Notes under the pieces: model-generated
The model's database searches: none
The model's input: only the letters and a program-made list of their open reading frames with translations
What the model was told of the DNA's origin: nothing
NCBI RefSeq assembly: GCF_017744445.1
Contig: NZ_JAGIBH010000012.1
Coordinates: 110,626 to 174,625 of the forward strand
From: Caulobacter sp.
Lineage (GTDB): Bacteria; Pseudomonadota; Alphaproteobacteria; Caulobacterales; Caulobacteraceae
Reading direction: 5' to 3'
Length of the DNA: 64,000 nt
Program-made: the position numbers and the translations under genes
Shown here: piece by piece, positions 42,666 through 50,582 of the stretch
How positions within the stretch are numbered: the stretch's first letter is position 1
How the letters are laid out: each line of letters starts with the position of its first letter

Positions 42666-45600
42666 TCAGTACCGCCAGCGCGCGCCGAGGAAGATCTGGC
42701 GGCCCGTGCGGCCATAGACCAGCGGCCCGCGGCGCGCCGCGCCCGTCCAGTAGGACTGGGCCTGGTCGGTCAGGTTCAGCAGGTCCAGGGTCAGCTGCAG
42801 CCGCCCCGTCAGATTAAGACTGGCCGAGGCGTCGAGATTGAAGGTCGCGTCGGCCCCGTCGACATCGGCGATATAGGGCGTCGGGCACTCGGCCGTGGCC
42901 TCCGGCCCGCAGACGCCGCCCCGGCTGGGCACGGTGCGGGTGTACTCCCCGCGTCGCGCGGCCGACAGGCGCACGGCGTAGCGCGGGGTCTGGTAGTAGA
43001 CCGTGGCGTTGATCGCCGTCGGCGACGTCCCCACCAGCGGTGCGCGATAGGTCTGGTCCGGCGCGGTCGGGGCCAGCACATAGTCCAGCGCCGACTGTAT
43101 GCGCGTGTAGTTGACCATCACGCCCAGGCGGTCGAACGGCGCCGGAAGGAAGGTCAGGGGTTTCTGGAAGCCGATCTCCAGCCCTCGTAACCAGCCGCCC
43201 TTGGTATTGACCACCTGGGTGATCGCAACGGGCGTCAGGTTCGTGGCGCCGGCGGGAAGCGCCACGTTCGGCAGGCCGGTGTCGGCCAGGACGCCGACAC
43301 GGCTGAGCGCCTGGGGGAAATTGTCGATCGTCAGATGGAAGACCGAGGCCGAGATCAGCCCCTCTCGTCCCAGTCGATGATCGATCGACAGATCAAGGTT
43401 CGTGGCCTGATAGGGAGAAACCGAGGGATTGCCGGTCAGGTATTTCAAGCCGGCGGAATCGCTGGTCAACACGCCGGCCGGCGTCAAAGCGCTCAGCGCC
43501 GGACGCGCCATGGTGCGGGCCAGCGAGATGCGGAGCCGGGTGTCGGGCGTCAGATCACCCACCAACGTCGCCGAAGGCAGCAGATTGTCGTAGCGGCGCC
43601 GATCGTGCTGCCACTCGCCCGTGGTCGTCAGGCCATAGGCGTGCTGGCGCGTAGCCGCGTATCGCAGGCCCGCCACCAGCCGCAACGGCACGGCCCCCAC
43701 CTGGCCGACCACGTCAGCCTGGAGATAGCCGCCCAGATCGTCCTCGATGACGCCGCGATTTTCCAGGCGTGAGTTGCCGGCCGCCGCCATACGCCAGTCG
43801 CCCCAGGCGTTGACGCAATTGCAGCTGAGGCCAAAACGCCGCTCGAACGCGTCGATATCGGGCGACAGCCAGGCGCTGATGCCTCCGGGCGCGCGCGGCA
43901 GACTGACGCCCCAGCGATCCACCAGCACACTGAGATCGCGCAGATCGCCAACGGCCGGCACGCTGGTGAAGGGCGCCGACCGCTGATCGCGGGTCTGATC
44001 GAAACCGTAGCGCCTCAGACTGACGCCGGCCTTGATCGTCACGCCAGGGCGCGCGTCGAAGACCAGATGGGCCTGCGCGGCGTCATACCGGTTGTCGATG
44101 AAATTGCTGAAGCGCCGGATTTCAGAATAGCCTTCGGCGAAGCTCCAGGCCCCGGCCGAGGCCGGATCGAGGCCGCTTCCAAACCGCAGGATCGGCACCT
44201 CACCCTTGGCGCGGGCGTCGAACACGACGCCGTCCTGGTCGAAGGCGTCATAGCCGACGAGGCGCTGGTTCGGGTCCGAGAACCGGGAGCGCGAGCGCCC
44301 CAGCAGCACGGACGCCCTCAGCCTGGGCGACAGGGTCTGGTCCAGCTTCAGGGACAGCTGATCAAAGCGAGTCACGAAGTCGTCGGCGAAGACCTCGGTG
44401 CGGATGTCGGTATTATCGAACCGCGCATAGACCAGCTCGCCCTGCGGCGAGACCTGAGCCGCGGTCACCGCCATGGCTGGCCGCCCCACGAAACGCGGAT
44501 CCGGCGCGCCCCGATTGTCGCGATTGAGGCTCAGGATCTCGATGTTCCGATCCAGCCGGTGCTCGTCGTAGCGCGAGGCGAAATAGTCCAGGGTCAGCAG
44601 CGTGCCCTCTCGCGGCCGGGCCTGCACGGTGGCCGAAACGCCAAGGCGCTCCTGGTCGTGAGAATAGCGGCCATAGCGAGGGACCAGCGGCATATAGGTC
44701 ACCGGCGATCCGGCGGTGATCACGCCATAGGCCTCCGCCGTCGAGCGTTCGCCCCCGCCCGGACAGGCGGCGCCCGTCGGCGGGCAGAAGCCGCCGTTGA
44801 AGCTGGCGATATAGTCTCCGGTCGAGTTGTAGCTGTCCTCGAGGCTACGCCGCCGGCTGTAGGCCACGGAAAACAGGACGCCCAGACGGTCCTGCGCGAA
44901 CGTGTCGGACACCAGGGCCGATACCCGCGGATAGGCCTGACGGTCGCCCAGCTCGTAGAAGGCCGCCTGGCTGGCGACCGTGGCGTGAAGGCCCGGCGTG
45001 TCGAGGGGCCTGGGCGTCTGTAAATCGATGGTCGCGCCCAGCCCACCCTCTTCGATCTCGGCCGAGGCGGTCTTGCGGACGGTCAGGGTCGAGAAGAGCT
45101 CCGACGCGAAGGTGTTGAAATCGAACCCACGTGTCCGGTTGGCGCTATTGGTCGCCGCACCGGTGCCGCCACTCGTCGCCAGGGTTTCGAGTCCGTTTAG
45201 GCGCACCCTGACGAAATCGCCGCCGAGACCCCGCACCGACAGGGCGCGCCCCTCGCCGGCGTCGCGCTCGATCGAGACGCCCGAAAGGCGCTGGAGCGAC
45301 TCCGCCAGGTTCGCGTCGGGGAAGTCGCCGACGTCCTCGCTGACGATCGCCTCGACCACTCCCGCCGCCTGGCGCTTGATCGCCATGGCGCTGGCCAGGC
45401 TGGCGCGGTAACCAGCGATGATCACCGCCTCGACGGCGACGTCAGGCTCAGGCGCGGCCGGGGCCAGGATCGGCGGAGGCGCCTGAGGACGCGGCGCAGG
45501 CGTCGCCGCCAGGAGAATGGTGTGGCCATAGTCGGCGCGGATCGAAAGACCCGTACCGGCCAGAAGACGGGCGAGACCTTCGCGGGCGTTGAAGCGTCCT

Positions 45601-45809
45601 CGCACGGCATTGACGCGCCGCCCCTCCGCCACGCTCTGGTCGAGCAAGATCTGCAAGTCGGCTTGACGGCCGAATGCGGGCACCCCGCTGGACGCGGGTT
45701 GGGCGGCGACATCGAAACTTAGAGTCTGGGCGGTCGCGTTCCCGGCGACGAGCGCGAGCGTCGCTCCCGTCATCCAGGCCCACGGCGTTCGCCCCACGCC
45801 GCTGTTCAG
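42666..45809 (-). CDS. TonB-dependent transducer with N-terminal STN signalling domain
   Basis: Outer-membrane receptor/transducer, about 1047 residues. After a signal peptide (to AGNATAQ) comes an STN domain (about 30-100; SFDVAAQPASSGVPAFGRQADLQILLDQ and VRGRFNAREGLARLLAGTGLSIRADYG), which contacts the FecR-type regulator in the periplasm. The plug is VEAVIIAGYRASLASAMAIKRQAAGVVEAIVSEDVGDFPDANLAESLQRLSG and the barrel ends GRQIFLGARWRY. The start most often chosen would be GTG 45797, but the perfect ribosome site GGAGG-AAAGT points to CTG at 45809, giving MNSGVGRTPW. It is third in the order sigma - FecR - receptor. The ligand is unknown; the adjacent LamG gene hints at a glycan. Confidence 0.92.
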   Translation of the reverse strand: MNSGVGRTPWAWMTGATLALVAGNATAQTLSFDVAAQPASSGVPAFGRQADLQILLDQSVAEGRRVNAVRGRFNAREGLARLLAGTGLSIRADYGHTILLAATPAPRPQAPPPILAPAAPEPDVAVEAVIIAGYRASLASAMAIKRQAAGVVEAIVSEDVGDFPDANLAESLQRLSGVSIERDAGEGRALSVRGLGGDFVRVRLNGLETLATSGGTGAATNSANRTRGFDFNTFASELFSTLTVRKTASAEIEEGGLGATIDLQTPRPLDTPGLHATVASQAAFYELGDRQAYPRVSALVSDTFAQDRLGVLFSVAYSRRRSLEDSYNSTGDYIASFNGGFCPPTGAACPGGGERSTAEAYGVITAGSPVTYMPLVPRYGRYSHDQERLGVSATVQARPREGTLLTLDYFASRYDEHRLDRNIEILSLNRDNRGAPDPRFVGRPAMAVTAAQVSPQGELVYARFDNTDIRTEVFADDFVTRFDQLSLKLDQTLSPRLRASVLLGRSRSRFSDPNQRLVGYDAFDQDGVVFDARAKGEVPILRFGSGLDPASAGAWSFAEGYSEIRRFSNFIDNRYDAAQAHLVFDARPGVTIKAGVSLRRYGFDQTRDQRSAPFTSVPAVGDLRDLSVLVDRWGVSLPRAPGGISAWLSPDIDAFERRFGLSCNCVNAWGDWRMAAAGNSRLENRGVIEDDLGGYLQADVVGQVGAVPLRLVAGLRYAATRQHAYGLTTTGEWQHDRRRYDNLLPSATLVGDLTPDTRLRISLARTMARPALSALTPAGVLTSDSAGLKYLTGNPSVSPYQATNLDLSIDHRLGREGLISASVFHLTIDNFPQALSRVGVLADTGLPNVALPAGATNLTPVAITQVVNTKGGWLRGLEIGFQKPLTFLPAPFDRLGVMVNYTRIQSALDYVLAPTAPDQTYRAPLVGTSPTAINATVYYQTPRYAVRLSAARRGEYTRTVPSRGGVCGPEATAECPTPYIADVDGADATFNLDASASLNLTGRLQLTLDLLNLTDQAQSYWTGAARRGPLVYGRTGRQIFLGARWRY

Positions 45810-45875
45810 ACTTTCCTCCCCTTCCCTCGCCGGCGCGATCTTGGCGCGCTCGGTCGTTCTAACGTCCGCCGCGAC

Positions 45876-46844
45876 TCATCGCTCGTGCGGCGGCGCGCCC
45901 AATCTGATCGTCGTGGCGTCGGTCGTCACGGGAGCGCCGAAGGTCTGGCCGACCACCTCGGCGAAATGCTCCGGCTGATTGGTCCGGAACCAGCCCACCA
46001 AGCCCTTTCGGCCCAGGGCGGGATCGGCCACGACGATGCGTCGCTTGTTGTAACGATTGAACTCGACAGCAGCCTCGGCGACCGACATGCCCTCCAGGGC
46101 AAGGCGCCCCTGACGCCAGGCCAGACCCTCGTCGACACCGCCACGTCCGGCCAGAGACCGCGGCCCCTCGCCGCTCGCCGGCACATAGAGGCGACCGCCG
46201 GCCGGCGCCCGCGTGCGCACGCCGGGCGCCGCGGTGCTCCAGATTTCGACGACGCCCTCGGTGATGTGGACTTCGGCGCCGCCGCTCATCCGGCGCACCG
46301 CGAAGGCGGTGCCCACGGCGCGGACACGAATATCTCCGGCGGAGACGATGAACGGCCGGGACGGATTCTTGGCCACCTTGAACCAGGCCTCGCCCCGCTC
46401 GAGCGCGACGGCCCGCGCCCGCGGCGTCATCGATATGCTCAGGGCGCTGTTGGTGTTGATGTCCGCCGAGGAGCCGTCGGCCAGGGCCACGTGCTTCACC
46501 TCACCGACCACGGTCTCGTAGGCCGCGCTCGAACGCGGGAAGACCTGCACGGAAACAAGCGCGGCCGCCGCCACCGCGGCCAACGCCGCGGCGCCCGCCG
46601 CCAGCCCCCAGCCCCGCCGCGAGCGCGCGACCTTGAGATGAACGGGCGCGGCCAGGGCCTTGGCGCGATCGAGCGTGCTCCAGATGGCCGCGGCGCGCGC
46701 ATAGGCGCCGCGGTGGCGCGGATCGGCCGCCAGCCATGCGTCCAGGGCCTGCGTCTCGGCGGACGTCAGGTCGCCGCGATCGGCGCGGGCCGCCCATTGG
46801 GCCGCCTCCTTATGGACGGTTCTTGCTGTTCTTCGTTCGGTCAT
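45876..46844 (-). CDS. FecR-family anti-sigma/sigma regulator
   Basis: Inner-membrane regulator of 322 residues. It has an N-terminal cytoplasmic DUF4880-like domain (about 10-60; EAAQWAARADRGDLTSAETQALDAWLAADPRHRGAYARAAAIWSTLD), one TM helix (about 75-97; GLAAGAAALAAVAAAALVSV), a periplasmic FecR domain (VVGEVKHVALADGSSADINTNSALS, AWFKVAKNPSRPFIVSAGDIRVRAVGTAFAV) and a C-terminal STN-interacting domain (FNRYNKRRIVVADPALG). It is expected to hold or activate the sigma factor encoded just before it, with which it overlaps by 35 bases, in response to the STN receptor encoded after it. Confidence 0.93.
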   Translation of the reverse strand: MTERRTARTVHKEAAQWAARADRGDLTSAETQALDAWLAADPRHRGAYARAAAIWSTLDRAKALAAPVHLKVARSRRGWGLAAGAAALAAVAAAALVSVQVFPRSSAAYETVVGEVKHVALADGSSADINTNSALSISMTPRARAVALERGEAWFKVAKNPSRPFIVSAGDIRVRAVGTAFAVRRMSGGAEVHITEGVVEIWSTAAPGVRTRAPAGGRLYVPASGEGPRSLAGRGGVDEGLAWRQGRLALEGMSVAEAAVEFNRYNKRRIVVADPALGRKGLVGWFRTNQPEHFAEVVGQTFGAPVTTDATTIRLGAPPHER

Positions 46845-47394
46845 GGTCTTTGCCAGGCGCTCTGGACGGAGCGATCGGATCCTCGCTCACGGCCTTGCTC
46901 AAGAAACGAAGCCCCCTCGATACGTTGTTTTCGACGACATTCTCCGTGACGTTCAGCCGTTCGGCGATTTCGCGTTGGGACAGGCCCTCGACCTTCCGCA
47001 TCTCGATGATGCGTCGGCAACGCTCGGGCAAGCTCGCCAACAGATCTCGCACGCGTTCCAGTTCTCGACGCCCGGCCACCACGCGCTCCGGTGACGGCTG
47101 ACCATCGTCCAGGGTCGCCAGCTCCAGATCGGTGATGCTGCTGATGCGGATCACGCGAGCGTGGCGGATGGCGTTGAGCAGCAGGTTGCGCGCGACACTG
47201 AAAAAGTACGCCCGCGGATTGGCGATCTGCTCCACGGACTGGAGATCGGACAGGCGACAATAGGCTTCCTGTAGAATGTCTTCCGCCTCGATCGAACTCG
47301 GGGCGTTGCGTTTGAGCCAGGCGCGTACAGCCGGTTCGTGAGGAATGATCTCACGTCCGATCCAGACGACGACGTCCTGCCTAAGCCGTTCCAC
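46810..47394 (-). CDS. FecI-like ECF sigma factor
   Basis: RNA polymerase sigma-70 factor of the ECF group, 194 residues, GTG start. Region 2 is seen in DILQEAYCRLSDLQSVEQIANPRAYFFSVARNLLLNAIRHAR, and region 4 in LASLPERCRRIIEMRKVEGLSQREIAERLNVTENVVENNVSRGLRFLSKAV. The gene overlaps the FecR gene, and the STN receptor follows, giving the classic cell-surface signalling order. Expected target: the receptor operon itself and perhaps the nearby LamG gene. An AAAGG ribosome site precedes the GTG. Confidence 0.92.
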   Translation of the reverse strand: MERLRQDVVVWIGREIIPHEPAVRAWLKRNAPSSIEAEDILQEAYCRLSDLQSVEQIANPRAYFFSVARNLLLNAIRHARVIRISSITDLELATLDDGQPSPERVVAGRRELERVRDLLASLPERCRRIIEMRKVEGLSQREIAERLNVTENVVENNVSRGLRFLSKAVSEDPIAPSRAPGKDHDRTKNSKNRP

Positions 47395-47766
47395 CCCGCT
47401 GAGGCCTTTCCCTCATATCTTAGACATCAAGACACCCCGGCGGCGCGGTTCCGTCATCCGATGCGAAACATTTTTCACGCGCATCGTGGATCCCAAATAG
47501 CGGATCACATTGAGGGCGTGTTTTCCGCCCCGTTTCAGTCCGAGACCGCAGATAAGAGACCCTCCAGGGATGCTTGAGAACACTCGGATCGCCCCGATCC
47601 GATAAGCACGGCAGCGGGCGAGACCTGCGGACGCCGTGAAAAATCGTCAGGGGTCTGTCAGTTGAGCAGGCGCACTGTCTTGCCATGGCGTCGCCTCTCG
47701 CTCCCGCGGGGCGACGCAAGGGGCCCGGCCTGGATAGGCCGGGCCTCTGTAGCAAGGAGTAAGCTC
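47395..47766. other. Intergenic region between the sigma gene and the PRC-barrel gene
   Basis: 372 bases with both divergent promoters and no coding support. It holds a perfect inverted repeat CGGATCG-CCC-CGATCCG at 47585-47601, a candidate operator. It also holds a weaker pair GATGCG/CGCATC (47460-47485) around an AT-rich centre, plausibly part of the sigma gene promoter, and the leader hairpin of the PRC gene listed separately. Confidence 0.45.
47722..47745 (+). promoter_or_regulatory. Leader hairpin of the PRC-barrel gene
   Basis: GGCCCGGCC-TGGATA-GGCCGGGCC is a perfect 9-bp stem with a 6-base loop that ends nine bases before the AAGGAG ribosome site of the gene at 47767. It could stabilise the transcript or attenuate it. 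Confidence 0.5.
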
Positions 47767-48132
47767 ATGAAGATCACCGTTCTTGGCCTGTCCCTCGCCG
47801 CTATCGCCACCGGCGCCTGGGCTCAGACGACCATCGCCCACAACGAGACGCTGCCCGCCAAGGGCGCCTTCACGGTCGGTCAGATCGAAGACGCGGATGT
47901 GATCGACTCCGCCAACCGTGAGGCCGGCGAGGTCGAGCACGTGCTGCTGGACGCGGCCGGAAAGCCGACCGCCATCGTCATCGAGATTGACCGCATGGGT
48001 CCGGACAAGAAGGTCGTGGTGGCGCTGGCGGACGTGACCGTCGCGCCCGAGCCCGGCGACCGCGACGACCACATCGTCCGGACCAAGCTGTCCAAGGCGC
48101 AACTTGCCGCCCTGCCCGACTGGAAGGGCTAA
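47767..48132 (+). CDS. Exported PRC-barrel domain protein
   Basis: Small periplasmic protein of 121 residues with a signal peptide MKITVLGLSLAAIATGAWA and strong ribosome site AAGGAG. The PRC-barrel-like fold is visible in AFTVGQIEDADVIDSANREAGEVEHVLLDAAGKPTAIVIEID, followed by KVVVALADVTVAPEP. PRC barrels of this exported type are found in stress-induced envelope proteins of alphaproteobacteria; a precise role is unknown. It stands alone, with a hairpin upstream and a terminator-like hairpin downstream. Confidence 0.82.
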   Translation: MKITVLGLSLAAIATGAWAQTTIAHNETLPAKGAFTVGQIEDADVIDSANREAGEVEHVLLDAAGKPTAIVIEIDRMGPDKKVVVALADVTVAPEPGDRDDHIVRTKLSKAQLAALPDWKG

Positions 48133-48137
48133 CCGAT

Positions 48138-48163
48138 CGGCGCCGGCCAGCCCGCCGGCGCCG
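48138..48163 (+). terminator. GC-rich hairpin after the PRC-barrel gene
   Basis: CGGCGCCGGC and GCCGGCGCCG (48138-48147 and 48154-48163) form a perfect 10-bp stem with loop CAGCCC, five bases after the stop. There is no strong T run after it. Two copies of TTCACCCCACG follow (48164 and 48181). The remaining bases up to the tRNA show nothing recognisable. Confidence 0.55.
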
Positions 48164-48372
48164 TTCACCCCACGGCCCCTTTCACCCCACGACTAGGGCC
48201 GCCGCCTCCGCGGCGCTGAGGATAATGGGAAGGAAGCTGTCGCTCTTGAGTGAGGCGCCGCACCTTGGCGGCGATCAGGTCATCGGTTTCGCCATGACCG
48301 GACCGACGCTCGGAGTGTCCAAGGACGAAGCCCCGCGCCCAAGGCATCGTGACATCACCCCGCTTTGAACAT

Positions 48373-48419
48373 GAAAAAAGGAAACCATTCGGAATGGTCG
48401 CGCATATCCGCGACCATCC
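48373..48419 (-). terminator. Terminator of tRNA-Arg
   Basis: On the minus strand, just after the tRNA, GGATGGTCGCG pairs with CGCGACCATTCC (one bulged T) around the loop GATATG, followed by a T-rich tail (CCTTTTTTC). Good intrinsic terminator shape. Confidence 0.7.
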
Positions 48420-48426
48420 GGGAAGC

Positions 48427-48503
48427 TGGCGCGCCCTGCTGGATTCGAACCAGCGACCGCTCGCTTAGAAGGCGAGTGCTCTATCCAGCTGAGCTAAGGG
48501 CGC
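48427..48503 (-). tRNA. tRNA-Arg (anticodon TCT)
   Basis: A full cloverleaf of 77 bases including an encoded CCA end. Acceptor GCGCCCT pairs with AGGGCGC, the anticodon stem CTCGC/GCGAG holds the loop CTTCTAA, and the T loop is GGTTCGAATCC. It reads AGA codons, which are rare at this GC content. Confidence 0.95.
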
Positions 48504-48529
48504 GCATGCCGGCTAGCCCCGCGAGCGCC

Positions 48530-48835
48530 CTAGTGGGTCCAGGGCCGCTTGCGGTTGGCCGCGAAGTTGTCGGCGTAGGCCTTGATGATCTTCTTGGGGG
48601 CCTTCGGCTCGAACAGCTGGAAGGCGATCTCGTGACGCTGGGCGTAGGCCACCGCTTCGTCGCGGGTCTCGAAAGTCAGGCGGATCTGGCCGTTCATGTC
48701 GCTGGACGTGGTCCAGCCCATCAGCGGGTCAGGCTTGCGCGCCGAAGCCGGTTCGAACTCCAGCACCCAGTCCTTGGTCTTGGCCTTGCCGGACTGCATG
48801 GCGTTCTTGGCGGGGCGATAGATGCGGGCCAGCAT
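48530..48835 (-). CDS. NDUFS4-like NADH dehydrogenase (complex I) accessory subunit
   Basis: A 101-residue homologue of the mitochondrial complex I subunit NDUFS4 (ETC complex I family). Family motifs: MLARIYRPAKNAMQSGKAKTKDWVLEFEP, the central MGWTTSSDMNGQIRLTFETRDEAVAYAQRHEIAFQLFEP and the end YADNFAANRKRPWTH, matching the NF..NRKxPWTH ending. In alphaproteobacteria it is a supernumerary subunit on the matrix-like arm of NDH-1. It lies alone between tRNA-Arg and tRNA-Pro on the same strand and away from the nuo operon. Confidence 0.92.
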   Translation of the reverse strand: MLARIYRPAKNAMQSGKAKTKDWVLEFEPASARKPDPLMGWTTSSDMNGQIRLTFETRDEAVAYAQRHEIAFQLFEPKAPKKIIKAYADNFAANRKRPWTH

Positions 48836-48861
48836 GGACCTTCTCCAAAGTACCTTACCGA

Positions 48862-48938
48862 TGGTCGGAGCGGCAGGATTTGAACCTGCGACCCTCTGCT
48901 CCCAAAACAGATGCGCTACCAGGCTGCGCTACGCTCCG
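48862..48938 (-). tRNA. tRNA-Pro (anticodon TGG)
   Basis: A full 77-base tRNA with encoded CCA. Acceptor CGGAGCG pairs with CGCTCCG, the anticodon stem TCTGT/GCAGA holds the loop TTTGGGA, and the T loop is AGGTTCAAATCCT. It reads CCA and probably other CCN codons. Confidence 0.95.
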
Positions 48939-48993
48939 AAACATCGGCAGGCGGCTGCTCTACAGGGGTTCGGAGCGCGGATCAACGGAAGCG

Positions 48994-49461
48994 TCACGCC
49001 TTTGGAAAGATCCTGTGCAAGACGCGGTCTCCCGGCAAGATCCCCAGTTGGGCCGCGCGGCCTCCGGCGATCTCCAGAACGCCCAGGATCAGGCCGCCCG
49101 ACGGCAACGGCGTCTCATCGTGCGGACGGGCGTTGCGGACGATCGACAGGACCCGGCCGTCGGGCGCGATGTAGATGATGTCCAGCGGAATCAGCGTGTT
49201 CTTCATCCAGTAGGCGGCCGGTTGCGGCCGCTTGTAGGTGAAGAGCATGCCCCGGTCTGGCGCCAGGGACTTACGGAACATCAGTCCCTGCTTCTGCTGA
49301 GCCAGGGTGGCGGCGATCTCGACCTGGAATCGCGCGCGACCGCGGCCGGTGACGACCTCGACCGTCTCCAGCTTGGGCGCGGCCAACACTTCACCGCCCG
49401 CGCCAAGACCAAGTCCTAGCGCGGCCAGCAAGGCCCGTCTGTCGATCATCCGCTCCGCCAC
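48994..49461 (-). CDS. DUF192 family exported protein
   Basis: A 155-residue protein whose N-terminus (DRRALLAALGLGLGAGGEVLAAP) is an export signal with a twin arginine. The DUF192 core follows: FQVEIAATLAQQKQGLMFRKSLAPDRGMLFTYKRPQPAAYWMKNTLIPLDIIYIAPDGRVLSIVRNARPHDETP and a C-terminal LEIAGGRAAQLGILPGDRV. DUF192 proteins are small periplasmic beta proteins of unknown function. GTG 49461 fits a GAGG ribosome site at 6 bases; ATG 49449 is the alternative. It follows the cold-shock gene on the same strand, separated by a strong hairpin. Confidence 0.88.
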   Translation of the reverse strand: MAERMIDRRALLAALGLGLGAGGEVLAAPKLETVEVVTGRGRARFQVEIAATLAQQKQGLMFRKSLAPDRGMLFTYKRPQPAAYWMKNTLIPLDIIYIAPDGRVLSIVRNARPHDETPLPSGGLILGVLEIAGGRAAQLGILPGDRVLHRIFPKA

Positions 49462-49474
49462 GCACCACCTCGCT

Positions 49475-49503
49475 GAAAGCTAGTCCCCATCAGACTAGCT
49501 TTC
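49475..49503 (-). terminator. Strong hairpin between the cold-shock and DUF192 genes
   Basis: GAAAGCTAGTC and GACTAGCTTTC (49475-49485 and 49493-49503) form a perfect 11-bp stem with a 7-base loop. It follows the cold-shock stop by 18 bases. No T run follows, so it may be a transcript end or a stability element rather than a strict intrinsic terminator. Confidence 0.5.
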
Positions 49504-49521
49504 GCCGCGAGACGGCGGAAG

Positions 49522-50112
49522 TCAGGCGTCGCCGGCCGTGATTTCCGCCACGACCAGGCCCTTGGGCCCCCGCGCGAACCGCACCAGGACGTCATCGCCC
49601 GGCTGCAGGTCCTCGAGCCCGCCCCGGCGGAGCGTCTCGATATGCACGAAGATGTCGCCCGGCTCGGCGTCGCGGATCACGAAGCCATAGCCCTTGGTGC
49701 GGTTGAACCACTTGACCTTGGCGTGCTCCGGCGGCCCCTCGGGCTCAAGCGCGTGACGCCCGTGCCCTTCCCGCAGGACATCGCGTCGCGTCGGGCCTTC
49801 GGCGAAGGTCCGCCTCTGGCGCTCCAGCGGCGCGGGCGCCGAGGTCTCGTCGAGATTGACCACCTCGCAGACCTGCCAGCCCTTCGGCCTTTTGACGACA
49901 TCACACACGATAACCGCTCCCTCCATGGCGGTTTCGCGGCCGCAATTACGCAGCGACGTCACATGTAGAAGCACGTCCTTCAGCCCGGTCTGGCCGGGAT
50001 CATCGGGGACGATGAACCCATAGCCCTTGCCGGCGTCGAACCACTTCACCCTCCCGCTGATGCGCACGAACTCTTCGTGCGCATCAGCGTCCTCAAAATC
50101 GAAACCAGACAT
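49522..50112 (-). CDS. Cold-shock protein with two CSD domains
   Basis: RNA/DNA-binding protein of 196 residues with two cold-shock domains. The first (about 17-82) has [21 protein letters not shown] and DVLLHVTSL, the second (about 128-195) has [18 protein letters not shown] and DIFVHIETL; both keep RNP1 (KGYGFI/V) and RNP2-like (DVLLH, DIFVH) motifs. A charged linker joins them. Caulobacter is known to have both single- and double-domain Csp proteins, the latter linked to stationary phase or stress. A pair of nested inverted repeats overlaps the promoter region upstream. Confidence 0.93.
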   Translation of the reverse strand: MSGFDFEDADAHEEFVRISGRVKWFDAGKGYGFIVPDDPGQTGLKDVLLHVTSLRNCGRETAMEGAVIVCDVVKRPKGWQVCEVVNLDETSAPAPLERQRRTFAEGPTRRDVLREGHGRHALEPEGPPEHAKVKWFNRTKGYGFVIRDAEPGDIFVHIETLRRGGLEDLQPGDDVLVRFARGPKGLVVAEITAGDA

Positions 50113-50157
50113 CCCACCCCTCTGGCTCGCCCAATCAGCCCATCGGAGCGAGCACTA

Positions 50158-50192
50158 CGAGAACAGTGTTCTCGCGTGACGAGAACCGTCAA
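50158..50192 (-). promoter_or_regulatory. Promoter with nested inverted repeats, cold-shock gene
   Basis: On the minus strand TTGACGG (50192-50186) matches the Caulobacter -35 consensus. Downstream lie GTTCTCG-TCACG-CGAGAAC (50186-50168) and the perfect 17-base palindrome CGAGAACACTGTTCTCG (50174-50158), sharing one arm. They overlap the expected -10 and start site, as a repressor operator would. Confidence 0.55.
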
Positions 50193-50283
50193 TGACGAAA
50201 TCACGTCAAAACCCCAGGTGGGGGCGTTCCGCGACATTTCGTCGCAGAAACAGCACAGTAACAATCCTGAAATACAGCCAGAG

Positions 50284-50358
50284 ATGGCAGTCCCTAGGGG
50301 AGTCGAACCCCTCTCTCCAGATTGAAAATCTGGCGTCCTAACCGATAGACGAAGGGAC
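50284..50358 (-). tRNA. tRNA-Glu (anticodon TTC), copy 1
   Basis: A 75-base tRNA with encoded CCA; acceptor GGTCCCT with AGGGACT (one G-U end pair), anticodon stem CCAGA/TCTGG holding TTTTCAA, T loop GGGTTCGACTCCC. Identical to the copy at 50406. Confidence 0.95.
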
Positions 50359-50405
50359 CACATAACCGCCGAAGCGGAACATAGCCGATATGTAGTCCTC
50401 GCGGG

Positions 50406-50480
50406 TGGCAGTCCCTAGGGGAGTCGAACCCCTCTCTCCAGATTGAAAATCTGGCGTCCTAACCGATAGACGAAGGGACC
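50406..50480 (-). tRNA. tRNA-Glu (anticodon TTC), copy 2
   Basis: Same sequence as the copy at 50284, 47 bases upstream of it in transcription order, so both probably come from one primary transcript. The spacer is not conserved with other parts of the window. Confidence 0.95.
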
Positions 50481-50582
50481 AGCGGCCCCGCGAGGAAGCG
50501 GGTGTATAGCCGCGACCTTTGGGGTGCGCAAGCCGCCGAAAGTCATTTTTTCAGTCCGTCCACATCGGGTGCGGCAAACAGC

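Noticed and set aside
48165..48347. 60-codon frame between the PRC gene and tRNA-Arg
   Set aside because: No ribosome site, Arg/Gly-rich composition and overlap with terminator-like and repeat sequence.
50158..50186. Possible LexA (SOS) box before the cold-shock gene
   Set aside because: The alphaproteobacterial LexA box is a direct repeat GTTC-N7-GTTC. Here the same-strand GTTC copies are 22 bases apart and the structure is inverted.
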